Shown here: piece after piece, positions 8,128-15,668 of the stretch
Numbering within the stretch: the first letter of the stretch is position 1
Layout of the letters: every line of letters starts with the position of its first letter
Assembly: GCA_017561615.1 (NCBI GenBank)
Contig: JAFZBT010000043.1
Coordinates: 1-43,057, forward strand
Length of the DNA: 43,057 nucleotides
Source of the DNA: Erysipelotrichaceae bacterium
GTDB lineage: Bacteria; Bacillota_I; Bacilli_A; Erysipelotrichales; Erysipelotrichaceae
Reading direction: 5' to 3'
Notes under the pieces: model-generated
Databases searched by the model: none
What the model saw: only the letters and a program-made list of their open reading frames with translations
What the model was told of the DNA's origin: nothing
Made by a program: the position numbers and the translations under genes

Positions 8128-8958
8128 CTATTCGGGAAGGCTGTCATCAAGATCAGTGATCTCGAAGAGATGATATGAGTATCTCTTATCCTCCGGAGGC
8201 GGCGTCATGTAATCGCCGTAATGAGTCTTCAGAACGCCGTCGTAATCGATGGGACACATGAATTTGTGGCCTTCGAAATCGAGATCAACGGTATCTCGGA
8301 AACTCTCGCGGAGGGTTGCGGCCTTGTCAGAACTGAACGTATAGTCAACCATGCTGCCGAAATACCTGCTGCTGGCATCAGCGCTCTTCATGATGACCTC
8401 ATTTACCCTCTGCGACCATCTGCGCGCTCCGGCTATCCTGCCAATGGGACGAAGGATCTTCTTGGCTGTAACGTGACGCTCTCTTTCGGAAAAATACCGG
8501 TGATTGGCACTGACGCTGAGATAGCTCATCAGTTCAACCTTACGATGAACGATTTCCCGCTTGAGGCTGTTTTCCGGAAGCGGATCCATTGGGAAGACAT
8601 CTACGAAGACACCCATCTTGCTGCCTCTTTCCAGAAAATCATTTCCTCCCTTGGTAAGCGCGTTGTATATACGGGCCCAGGGAAGGGCGTAATCATCGGT
8701 TGTTGACAGATCAGCGACCTTGAAACGGGGATCGTTATCCTCTTCTACGACCTTTATGAAGCGGTTATACTGTTCTCTGTCCATCATGATGTCGGCGTCA
8801 TCATCCCAGGGAATGAAGCCCTGATGCCTGACAGCCCCAAGCAGCGTTCCGTAAGCCAGATAATAGGTAAGTCCGTTTTTGCGGCAGATCCTGTCGATAT
8901 ATTCCATTATTTCCAGCGTTTTCAGCTGAATATCACGTACTGAGTATTTAGATAGCAT
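8128..8958 (-). CDS. LicD family phosphotransferase (nucleotidyltransferase fold)
   Basis: 276 residues. YLAYGTLLGAVRHQG followed by FIPWDDDADIMMDREQY (about 33-64) is the LicD core with its acidic metal-binding site. LicD proteins transfer phosphocholine or similar phospho-groups from a nucleotide carrier onto cell-surface glycans. No teichoic acid or capsule genes are adjacent, so the acceptor is unknown. AGGAGG lies ideally before the ATG. Its own promoter appears at 8977-9005 and a terminator follows, so it is probably a single-gene unit. The APH-fold kinase at 10480-11220 could be a partner, as LicA-type choline kinases share that fold, but this is only a possibility. Confidence 0.85.
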   Translation of the reverse strand: MLSKYSVRDIQLKTLEIMEYIDRICRKNGLTYYLAYGTLLGAVRHQGFIPWDDDADIMMDREQYNRFIKVVEEDNDPRFKVADLSTTDDYALPWARIYNALTKGGNDFLERGSKMGVFVDVFPMDPLPENSLKREIVHRKVELMSYLSVSANHRYFSERERHVTAKKILRPIGRIAGARRWSQRVNEVIMKSADASSRYFGSMVDYTFSSDKAATLRESFRDTVDLDFEGHKFMCPIDYDGVLKTHYGDYMTPPPEDKRYSYHLFEITDLDDSLPE

Positions 8959-8976
8959 TTGAAAACCTCCTAAGTA

Positions 8977-9005
8977 TTTATAGCACTTCAGAAAGCATTA
9001 AACAA
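8977..9005 (-). promoter_or_regulatory. Promoter of licD
   Basis: Reading leftward: TTGTTT (9005-9000), 17 nt, TATAAA (8982-8977) preceded by TGC, an extended -10. It lies after the stop of the upstream hydrogenase-like gene. The -10 ends 18 bases before the ATG, with AGGAGG (8971-8966) in between. Confidence 0.5.
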
Positions 9006-9015
9006 GGACGACTTC

Positions 9016-10449
9016 TCAGTGCTTTTTTTCGGCAGTTCTGATGGCCTCAGTAATGGTCGGATGAATGCTTTCGGAAGCGTGTTTATCTACGTCTCGGCGG
9101 CCGGTGTCACTACGATGCAGTACGCCGGCACCGGAAACACAGCCTCCGATGCAGGCCATTCCTTCAATGAAGTTTTCGCTCAGTACGCCCTTTTTTGCCT
9201 TCATCAGAGCCAGGCGGCATTCTTCTATGCCGCTGCACTGAATTGCCTTAAGGTCGAAATCAGTGATGTTGTGCTCCTTAAGAGCCTCTCTGACGGCTTC
9301 AGAGAGGCCGCCGCTGCGGGCAAATACGCGTCCGAAATATGAAGCGTCCTCCATGGAATCATCGTCCATGGCCTTCAGATCAACGTTACGGGCATCAAAA
9401 AGCGCCTGGAGTTCCTCAAAGGTAAGAGCGACGTCAACATAATCTCGGACATTCTTTCTTCTTACTTCTGCCTTCTTGGCTGTACAGGGACCAATGAAGA
9501 CGATCCGGCAATCGGGATCATTTGATTTTATGGCTTTTGCCAGAGTAGCCATCGGTGACAGATTGGAAGAGATATGCTCGGTCAGAGTCGGATAGTTCTT
9601 TTCTATGAATCTGACGAAAGCCGGACAGCAGGACGAAGTGAGAAAACCCTTCTCGGCAAGTTCTAATGCTTCTCTGTCCGCTACCATGTCGGCGCCCAAG
9701 GCTACTTCTGCTACGCTGTAAAAGCCGAGTTTCTTCAGTCCGCTCACGATTTTAGGAAGCGTAACGTTCGTGAACTGCGCTACGATGCTGGGAGCAACGA
9801 TGGCAATCACGTGGTAGTTGCTGTTATCATTGCTCTTCCTCAGGTAGTCTATGGCGTTGATCAGATATGATTTATCAACCAGCGCACCAAACGGACATGT
9901 ATATATGCAAACACCACAGTCTATGCATTTATCGTAGTCGATCGTCGCCGCCTGGTTTTCGGAAGCATTAATGGCCTTCACCTTGCAGGAGTTTTCGCAG
10001 GGCCTGCTGCGGTTGGCGATGGCTGAATACGGGCACACCTTTGAACAGCTTCCGCAGTTGACGCACTTGCTCTTGTCAATGAAGGCAACATGGTTATTGT
10101 CAAAGCTGATGGCGTCCATCTTGCAGGCGTGATAGCAGGGGTGGGCGAGACATCCGCGGCATATTGAAGTTACTTCATAGCCGCTCATCGGGCATTCATC
10201 GCAGGCTATGTCGATTACTTCAACGATACCCTTTTTTGCCTTATTGCCGCCCATTGCGATCTTAAGTCTTTCGGCAAAGATCGCTCTTTCCTTGTATACG
10301 CAGCAGCGCATGGTCGCCGTATTATTGGGAATGATCTTCTTGGGGATGCTTAAAAGATTGTCGACCAGAGTGTCGTTATAGGCATTGGTCGCGATCTCCT
10401 TAAGGGCCTGATACTTCAGTTCCTGTATTTTCGTATCGAATATCGGCAT
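9016..10449 (-). CDS. [FeFe]-hydrogenase-like iron-sulfur protein (monomeric, group B-like)
   Basis: 477 residues. The N-terminal half is rich in cysteine: CDECP (83-87), CRGC and CYHAC (97-109), a ferredoxin motif CVNCGSCSKVCP (129-140), CENSC (151-155) and a second ferredoxin motif CIDCGVCIYTCP (175-186). The C-terminal half has all three H-cluster motifs: L1 TSSCCPAF (271-278), L2 GPCTAKKAE (320-328) and L3 EGMACIGGCVSGAG (429-442). All four cysteine ligands of the catalytic cluster are present, so activity is plausible if the HydEFG maturases exist elsewhere. The L1/L2 variants and domain order resemble the poorly characterised group B enzymes. It follows the APH-like gene by 30 bases. 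Function (H2 evolution, uptake or sensing) is not fixed. Confidence 0.82.
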   Translation of the reverse strand: MPIFDTKIQELKYQALKEIATNAYNDTLVDNLLSIPKKIIPNNTATMRCCVYKERAIFAERLKIAMGGNKAKKGIVEVIDIACDECPMSGYEVTSICRGCLAHPCYHACKMDAISFDNNHVAFIDKSKCVNCGSCSKVCPYSAIANRSRPCENSCKVKAINASENQAATIDYDKCIDCGVCIYTCPFGALVDKSYLINAIDYLRKSNDNSNYHVIAIVAPSIVAQFTNVTLPKIVSGLKKLGFYSVAEVALGADMVADREALELAEKGFLTSSCCPAFVRFIEKNYPTLTEHISSNLSPMATLAKAIKSNDPDCRIVFIGPCTAKKAEVRRKNVRDYVDVALTFEELQALFDARNVDLKAMDDDSMEDASYFGRVFARSGGLSEAVREALKEHNITDFDLKAIQCSGIEECRLALMKAKKGVLSENFIEGMACIGGCVSGAGVLHRSDTGRRDVDKHASESIHPTITEAIRTAEKKH

Positions 10450-10479
10450 CTAATCATCTCACTTTCCAATAACCGCTCT

Positions 10480-11220
10480 CTAGTAATAATCTGACTTTAC
10501 CAGATCAACCAGGAATTCCCGTTCGCCCGGAATAGCCTTCAGCGACTGCGTGGAAGCCACGATTGGCAGCCAGGCCTTGACGTCCTGAGGCTTTATTCCG
10601 TTCTTTCTGGTAAATAATTCAAGATACTTCTCCTTGATCTCATCCAGTCCCTGCAGGCTGAATATCAGATAAGTACGCGCCGCATCGGCTTCACAGTTGC
10701 CCTGCGTTGCATGCGACCAGTCGAGAACATAATGCTTGCCTTCCTCAGTGATGATGACATTGCTGGGGTTGAAGTCACCGTGACAGAGCTGAGAGTGGCG
10801 GGGCATGTCCTCCAGCCTTCTGTGCAGATCGTAGCGCATGACAGCGTCAAAGTCAGTGAGGTCGATCTTGCGGTTCATCTTGTTTTTAAGCTGAGTCAGA
10901 AGCGGTGAGGTATGCGAACAGATCTCATTCTGAATATCGACGAAAAGCTCGAGGTATTCATCGATTTTCTCAGGATTTTCATCCATGAGCTGCTGAAGGG
11001 TCTTACCTTCAATGTAATCAGAAACGATGGCCCAGCAGTTGTTTATGACCGTAACTTCCCTGATGTGAGGTATCAATAGTCCGGTCTCCTCAACTCTGGC
11101 CTGATTAAGTGCCTCATTGAGAATGTCTGACTTACTGAACGTCTCGTCAAAGACCTTAACGCATACATCGCCGTTACGGTAGATTTTCTTATGTGTTCTT
11201 TCAGCTATGAAATCAATCAT
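10480..11220 (-). CDS. APH-fold small-molecule kinase, substrate unknown
   Basis: 246 residues of the aminoglycoside/choline phosphotransferase (protein-kinase-like) fold. The catalytic loop is CHGDFNPSNVI (HGDxxxxN) and the metal-binding Asp is in YVLDWSHATQGN. An early lysine (CVKVF) and a hinge-like AIVSDYIEGKTL are also visible. Relatives phosphorylate aminoglycosides, choline, sugars or homoserine; nothing here chooses between them. GGAGGG precedes the ATG. It is flanked by psuG upstream and the hydrogenase-like gene 30 bases downstream. The leader has a long hairpin and a short perfect inverted repeat. Confidence 0.78.
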   Translation of the reverse strand: MIDFIAERTHKKIYRNGDVCVKVFDETFSKSDILNEALNQARVEETGLLIPHIREVTVINNCWAIVSDYIEGKTLQQLMDENPEKIDEYLELFVDIQNEICSHTSPLLTQLKNKMNRKIDLTDFDAVMRYDLHRRLEDMPRHSQLCHGDFNPSNVIITEEGKHYVLDWSHATQGNCEADAARTYLIFSLQGLDEIKEKYLELFTRKNGIKPQDVKAWLPIVASTQSLKAIPGEREFLVDLVKSDYY

Positions 11221-11236
11221 GTCATGCCCTCCGATT

Positions 11237-11249
11237 TGTCAGTCTGACA
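11237..11249. repeat. 13-bp perfect inverted repeat before the APH-like gene
   Basis: TGTCAG-T-CTGACA, six-base arms around one base, lying 16 bases upstream of the ATG and just before its Shine-Dalgarno. It could be an operator or a minor RNA hairpin. The one-base loop argues against an RNA hairpin and for a DNA palindrome. Confidence 0.45.
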
Positions 11250-11250
11250 G

Positions 11251-11283
11251 AAGAAAAGTCAGGACAAGCCTTTGACTTTTCTT
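11251..11283 (-). terminator. Hairpin after psuG, weak terminator or attenuator
   Basis: Perfect 11-bp stem AAGAAAAGTCA (11251-11261) / TGACTTTTCTT (11273-11283), 11-nt loop, 12 bases after the psuG stop. On the transcript the right arm ends TTTTCTTCTG, so the U-run lies partly in the stem and termination may be incomplete. Confidence 0.5.
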
Positions 11284-11295
11284 AAAATGATAGGA

Positions 11296-12225
11296 TTATT
11301 TCAGTTTGGCATATTCAGCAGCGATCTCGCTGGCGACCCTGGCATTGTTATAGGCAAGCTGTAGATTGGTCGCGAGCGATTCACCGCCGGTAATGTCCTT
11401 GATGGCAGCCAGCAAAAACGGTGTCGTGGCCTTTCCTCTGATGCCCTTTTCTTTTGCCATATCCAGGGCCTTGTTGATCACCTTCTCCATCTCATTGAAA
11501 TCCAGGCTGTATTCTTCGGGTACGGGATTGCCGATGATCAGACCGCCCTTCAGACCGAGATCCCACTTGGTCTTCATGATCTTGGCAGCCGTCTGGGCAT
11601 CGGGAACGTTGAAGTCAACGCCATATCCGCTCTTGCGGCAGTAGAAAGCCGGGAAGTCATCGGTCTTATAGCCAAGTACCGGTACGCCGAAGGTCTCGAG
11701 ATATTCAAGAGTAAGGCCGATGTCGAGAATGCTCTTGCAGCCGGCCGTGATGACGCATACCGGTGTATTGGCAAGTTCCTGAAGGTCGGCGCTGATGTCC
11801 ATGGTCTGCTGAGCGCCTCTGTGAACGCCGCCGATGCCGCCGGTCGCAAATACCCGAATGCCAGCTAATGAAGCCAGCATCATCGTGGTGGCAACCGTGG
11901 TAGCGCCGGTTTTACCGGTAGCGATATATACGGCAACGTCTCTTCTTGAGATCTTGCCGATATCCTTACCCGTACACATCAGATTGAGTTCTTCCGGAGT
12001 CAGACCGACTTTAAGGCGGCCGTTGATAATGGCGGTAGTAGCCGGAACACAGCCCTTCTCCTTGACGATTACTTCAACGTTATGAGCGAACTCGGCATTC
12101 TCAGGATAAGGCATGCCATGGGAAAGTATGGTGCTTTCCAGGGCGACAACGGGGCGTCCTTCGTCAAGGGCAGCCTTCACTTCCGGAGAAATGTCCAGAT
12201 ACTTGCTTAAATCACGATTTTCCAT
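11296..12225 (-). CDS. psuG: Pseudouridine-5'-phosphate glycosidase
   Basis: 309 residues. PVVALESTILSHGMPYP, ATTAIINGRLKVGLT, RRDVAVYIATGKTGATTVATTM and FATGGIGGVHRGA are characteristic of PsuG. The enzyme splits pseudouridine 5'-phosphate to uracil and ribose 5-phosphate, salvaging RNA-derived pseudouridine. The frame is open for 30 more codons upstream, but that stretch lies inside psuK; the ATG at 12225 follows AGAGG at six bases, two bases after the psuK stop. Paired with PsuK, it forms a complete pathway. Confidence 0.95.
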   Translation of the reverse strand: MENRDLSKYLDISPEVKAALDEGRPVVALESTILSHGMPYPENAEFAHNVEVIVKEKGCVPATTAIINGRLKVGLTPEELNLMCTGKDIGKISRRDVAVYIATGKTGATTVATTMMLASLAGIRVFATGGIGGVHRGAQQTMDISADLQELANTPVCVITAGCKSILDIGLTLEYLETFGVPVLGYKTDDFPAFYCRKSGYGVDFNVPDAQTAAKIMKTKWDLGLKGGLIIGNPVPEEYSLDFNEMEKVINKALDMAKEKGIRGKATTPFLLAAIKDITGGESLATNLQLAYNNARVASEIAAEYAKLK

Positions 12226-12227
12226 AT

Positions 12228-13160
12228 TCATCCTCTTTCTATGATTTTCTCTATCATTTCGATCCCCAGATCGGGATTGATCGTCATTTCCGAATTGATG
12301 GCCGCAATGCCGCATGCCAGGGCGTAGTCGATTGTCTTTTCCGTATTAAAGCCATTGACATAACTGTATATCACTCCAGCCATGAATGAATCGCCGGCTC
12401 CGGAAGCGTTGACCATATCCTCGACCGGCTTGAGATGCTTGAAATACAGATGCCCTTGCCGGTCATAGTACATGCAGCCCTTGCTGCCGCGGGAGACGAA
12501 AATGCGGCGAACCCCCTTTTCCGTCAGGATCCGGCAGGCCTGGATCATGTCGAATTCATTGCTTATTTCGTGCTCTGCCAGGATCGCGAGTTCCATTTCA
12601 TTCGGCTTAAGCGTATCGACATATCCGACATAGGGTTTAAGACGGCCAGCATAGGCGCTGGATACCGGATCGCAGAAAACTCTGGCATACTTTGAACATT
12701 CACGGCAGATGAAATCAATGACTTCTTCTTTCAGACACGGGTCAAATGTTATGACCTCAGCATTTCTGATCAGATCAAATCTGTTCTTCAGTATGTCAAC
12801 GGTGATGTTATCGATGATGTGCATGTCGCTTAAGGCCAGATGCATGTCGCCGTTATTGTTTAAAATCGCCAGATATGTCGATGATGATGTATTGTCAACA
12901 TGCAGACAGTTGCTCATGTCAATGCCGGCCTGTGAAGAATAGCTCTCGATCATCTGACCGTAAAGGTCATTTCCCAGAGCAGATATCAGCTTGCAGGGAT
13001 GCTTCAGACGGGCTATGTTCTCAAGGACATTGCGGGTAACTCCGCCAATGGAAACATGCATGAAGCCCGGATTGGAGTCCTTCATGATCAGTTCCTTCTT
13101 GCTCTTGCCGGTAATGTCAACATTGGCGGCACCGATTCCCAGCACATATTTCTGATTCAT
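12228..13160 (-). CDS. psuK: Pseudouridine kinase (PfkB family)
   Basis: 310 residues of the ribokinase/PfkB family. The start is GIGAANVDITGKS; the substrate region has HVSIGGVTRNVLENIARL; the C-terminal signature is NASGAGDSFMAGVI with the catalytic Asp in GAGD. It phosphorylates pseudouridine to the substrate of PsuG, its next gene. The assignment as pseudouridine rather than another nucleoside kinase rests on this pairing and the N-terminal pattern. A TAAGG Shine-Dalgarno and an extended -10 (13188-13180) precede the ATG. Confidence 0.92.
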   Translation of the reverse strand: MNQKYVLGIGAANVDITGKSKKELIMKDSNPGFMHVSIGGVTRNVLENIARLKHPCKLISALGNDLYGQMIESYSSQAGIDMSNCLHVDNTSSSTYLAILNNNGDMHLALSDMHIIDNITVDILKNRFDLIRNAEVITFDPCLKEEVIDFICRECSKYARVFCDPVSSAYAGRLKPYVGYVDTLKPNEMELAILAEHEISNEFDMIQACRILTEKGVRRIFVSRGSKGCMYYDRQGHLYFKHLKPVEDMVNASGAGDSFMAGVIYSYVNGFNTEKTIDYALACGIAAINSEMTINPDLGIEMIEKIIERG

Positions 13161-13179
13161 ATCAATTTACCTTAATCTC

Positions 13180-13188
13180 ATTTTAGCA
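13180..13188 (-). promoter_or_regulatory. Extended -10 element before psuK
   Basis: TGC-TAAAAT read leftward, ending 19 bases before the psuK ATG, with TAAGG between. The same nine bases occur before gdpD. No good -35; the region upstream is the rbfA terminator. Confidence 0.45.
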
Positions 13189-13202
13189 TACCTTATAAAG
13201 GA

Positions 13203-13226
13203 AAAGCAGACTTAATTGTCTGCTTT
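13203..13226 (-). terminator. Intrinsic terminator of the rimP-nusA-infB-rbfA operon
   Basis: Stem AAAGCAGAC (13203-13211) / GTCTGCTTT (13218-13226), 6-nt loop that contains the rbfA stop codon. The transcript continues TTTTCCTTT. Confidence 0.85.
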
Positions 13227-13562
13227 GCTGTTTAAATCCTTGATGATGCTTTCGATCCGGTTACCGGTGGCCAGTGAACTGTCATAACTGAAGATCAGTT
13301 CCGGACACTTGCGGGTTGACAGTGTTCTGGCAAGCTTGCTGCGGACCAGTCCCTTGACGTTCTCCAGAGCTTCCATGTGCATCTTGTGATGCTTTTCATC
13401 GTCCAGGAAGGTAACGAAGATCTTCGCGAAGGACAGGTCATTCGTTACTTCTACATCAGTAACGGTAATAAAACCAACGCTTTTGTTTGTTATTTCATAC
13501 TGGAGAATGTTGGAAACGTTTTTCTTGATGATCGAAGCGATCCTTTCACTTCTGACTGACAT
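13212..13562 (-). CDS. rbfA: 30S ribosome-binding factor RbfA
   Basis: 116 residues, normal size. [20 protein letters not shown] and FITVTDVEVTNDLSFAKIFV, ending LVRSKLARTLSTRKCPEL, are RbfA hallmarks (KH-like fold). It aids late 16S maturation and cold adaptation. Its ATG overlaps the infB stop by one base (TGATG). It is the last gene of the operon; its stop lies in the loop of the terminator. Confidence 0.95.
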   Translation of the reverse strand: MSVRSERIASIIKKNVSNILQYEITNKSVGFITVTDVEVTNDLSFAKIFVTFLDDEKHHKMHMEALENVKGLVRSKLARTLSTRKCPELIFSYDSSLATGNRIESIIKDLNSKADN

Positions 13563-15391
13563 CAGTCTTCCTTGACCTCCTGAGACTCAAATGCCTCGAT
13601 GATGTCGCCTTCCTTGATGTCGTTGTAACGTTCGATCGTCAGACCGCATTCATAACCGGCGGCTACTTCCTTAGCCTGATCCTTGAAACGCTGCAGTGAA
13701 CCGAGAACGCCGGTATAGACAACAACACCGTTTCTGATCAGGCGGACGCCGCAGTTTCTCTTGATGGAACCGTCGTCGACCATGCAGCCGGCGATGGTAC
13801 CGATCTTGGAGACCTTGAAGGTCTGTCTGACGGTAGCCTGACCGATGACAACATCCTCATATACCGGAGCCAGCATGCCCTTCATGATGCCTTCGAGCTC
13901 TTCAAGAGCCTTGTATATGATGTTGTGAAGTCTGATTTCGACCTTGCTTTCGGCAGCCAGCTTCTTAATCGTAGCATCCGGTCTTACGTTGAATCCGTAG
14001 ATCAGTGCATTTGAGGCGCTGGCCAGCATGATGTCGCTTTCGCTGATGGCACCGGCACTTGCTCTGATGACCTTTACCTTAACCTCATCATTGGAAAGCT
14101 TTTCCATCGAGCTTCTGACGGCTTCGGCACTGCCGGCTACGTCTGCCTTGATGATGATGTTGATGTCCTGGACATTGCCTTCCTTGATCTGAGCAGCCAG
14201 GTCATCAAGACTCATTGCTGAGCTGATTCCTCTTTCTGCCTCGATCTTGGCCTGCGTTCTCTTATCTGATACTCTTCTGGCGCTCTTTTCGTCAGCGTAG
14301 ACCTTGAACTTGTCGCCGGCCTCCGGTACATCGGATAAGCCGATGATCTCTACCGGTGTTGACGGTAAGGCGCTTTTTATTTCTCTGCCCTTGTCATCCG
14401 TCATCTTTCTGACGCGGCAGTAGCTGCTGCCGGCTACCAGGTAATCGCCGGTGTGCAGGGTTCCGTTCTGAACCAGCAGGGTCGCAACCGGACCGCGTCC
14501 CTTGTCGAGCTTGGACTCAACGACGGTTCCGCTGGCGATCTTATTGGGATTGGCCTTAAGCTCGAGAACCTCAGACAGCAGCAGGATCATTTCCAGTAAT
14601 TCAGGAACGCCCTGGCCGGTCTTGGCGACGATCTTGGCAAACATGGTGCTTCCGCCCCATTCTTCCGGCATTAATCCGTAGTCAGCCAGTTCGCTGTAAA
14701 CCTTGTCAACGTTGGCATTATGCTTGTCGATCTTGTTGATGGCAACGATGATCGGAACATTGGCAACACGGGCATGATCGATCGCTTCCTTGGTCTGCGG
14801 CATGACGCCGTCATCGGCAGCGACAACGATGACGACGATGTCGGTCATCTTGGCGCCTCTGGCCCGCATTGCGGTAAAGGCCTCATGACCAGGCGTATCA
14901 AGGAAAGTGACTTTCTGTCCCTTAACATCGACCTGATAGGCACCGATGTGCTGGGTAATGCCTCCGAATTCGCTTTCCGTTACGTTGGTCTTACGGATGT
15001 TGTCAAGCAGGGTAGTCTTGCCGTGGTCAACGTGACCCATGATGGTGACTACCGGTGCTCTCAGCACCAGTTCAGCCGGATCGTCAGGCATGTCGTCTTC
15101 CAGGGAAGATTCATCAACAGTTTCTTCCTTGGTGATGGTTATGTTGTACTGCATGGCGATCAGATCGATGGTATCATCATCCAGAGATGTATTGATGGTT
15201 ACCATCTTGTCCATCATGAACAGGAATTTGATGATGTCAGCCGGTGAACGGTTGATCTTTTCACCCAGTTCCTTGACAGTGATGCCTTCCGTATAAGTAC
15301 AGTCCCGCGCAGCTTCAACCTTTCTCGGTGTATATGAACCCTCGTGGTAGTTCTTTTTCTTATTCTTCTTTTGATTGCTGTTTTTAGCCAT
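13562..15391 (-). CDS. infB: Translation initiation factor IF-2
   Basis: 609 residues. After a short lysine-rich start and one IF2_N domain (about 33-85) comes the GTPase: G1 GHVDHGKTT (119-127), G2 region [11 protein letters not shown]3 [10 protein letters not shown]4 NKID; then the OB and C-terminal fMet-tRNA domains. Many IF2 proteins exceed 700 residues; this one has a minimal N-terminal region. Two ATGs are possible (15397, 15391); the second gives MAKNSNQKK and nine-base spacing from AAGGTGG. It follows rnpM by 17 bases; the L7Ae-like gene (ylxQ) often found between them is absent. Confidence 0.95.
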   Translation of the reverse strand: MAKNSNQKKNKKKNYHEGSYTPRKVEAARDCTYTEGITVKELGEKINRSPADIIKFLFMMDKMVTINTSLDDDTIDLIAMQYNITITKEETVDESSLEDDMPDDPAELVLRAPVVTIMGHVDHGKTTLLDNIRKTNVTESEFGGITQHIGAYQVDVKGQKVTFLDTPGHEAFTAMRARGAKMTDIVVIVVAADDGVMPQTKEAIDHARVANVPIIVAINKIDKHNANVDKVYSELADYGLMPEEWGGSTMFAKIVAKTGQGVPELLEMILLLSEVLELKANPNKIASGTVVESKLDKGRGPVATLLVQNGTLHTGDYLVAGSSYCRVRKMTDDKGREIKSALPSTPVEIIGLSDVPEAGDKFKVYADEKSARRVSDKRTQAKIEAERGISSAMSLDDLAAQIKEGNVQDINIIIKADVAGSAEAVRSSMEKLSNDEVKVKVIRASAGAISESDIMLASASNALIYGFNVRPDATIKKLAAESKVEIRLHNIIYKALEELEGIMKGMLAPVYEDVVIGQATVRQTFKVSKIGTIAGCMVDDGSIKRNCGVRLIRNGVVVYTGVLGSLQRFKDQAKEVAAGYECGLTIERYNDIKEGDIIEAFESQEVKED

Positions 15392-15408
15392 CAGCATGCA
15401 CCACCTTT

Positions 15409-15666
15409 CTAATTTAAGTTATTCAATAATTCTTCGTAGATTTCTTCACTTACGGCCGTCTCCAGTTCTCTGTCGAGAATCTTCTTCTTTCTGGCCGTTT
15501 CAATTACTTCCAGATCTTTCTTAAGATAAGCTCCGTGACCGTTAGCCTTACCGGTCAGATCGACAATTACCGTGTTGTCAGGGGTTCTGACAACACGGAT
15601 GAGTTCTTTCTTGGGCCAGCGCTCGTTGGTAACGACGCACTTGCGCATGGGAATCTTCTTGACCAT
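15409..15666 (-). CDS. rnpM: RNase P modulator RnpM (YlxR family)
   Basis: 85 residues: [33 protein letters not shown] and a helical tail, matching the YlxR (DUF448) family. A Bacillus homologue binds RNase P RNA and lowers its activity; the gene is called rnpM or ylxR. It begins two bases after the nusA stop and has only a weak Shine-Dalgarno, so translation is probably coupled. Confidence 0.92.
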   Translation of the reverse strand: MVKKIPMRKCVVTNERWPKKELIRVVRTPDNTVIVDLTGKANGHGAYLKKDLEVIETARKKKILDRELETAVSEEIYEELLNNLN

Positions 15667-15668
15667 TC

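Noticed and set aside
12226..12315. 30-residue N-terminal extension of psuG
   Set aside because: It lies wholly within psuK coding sequence in another frame, and AGAGG positions the start at 12225.
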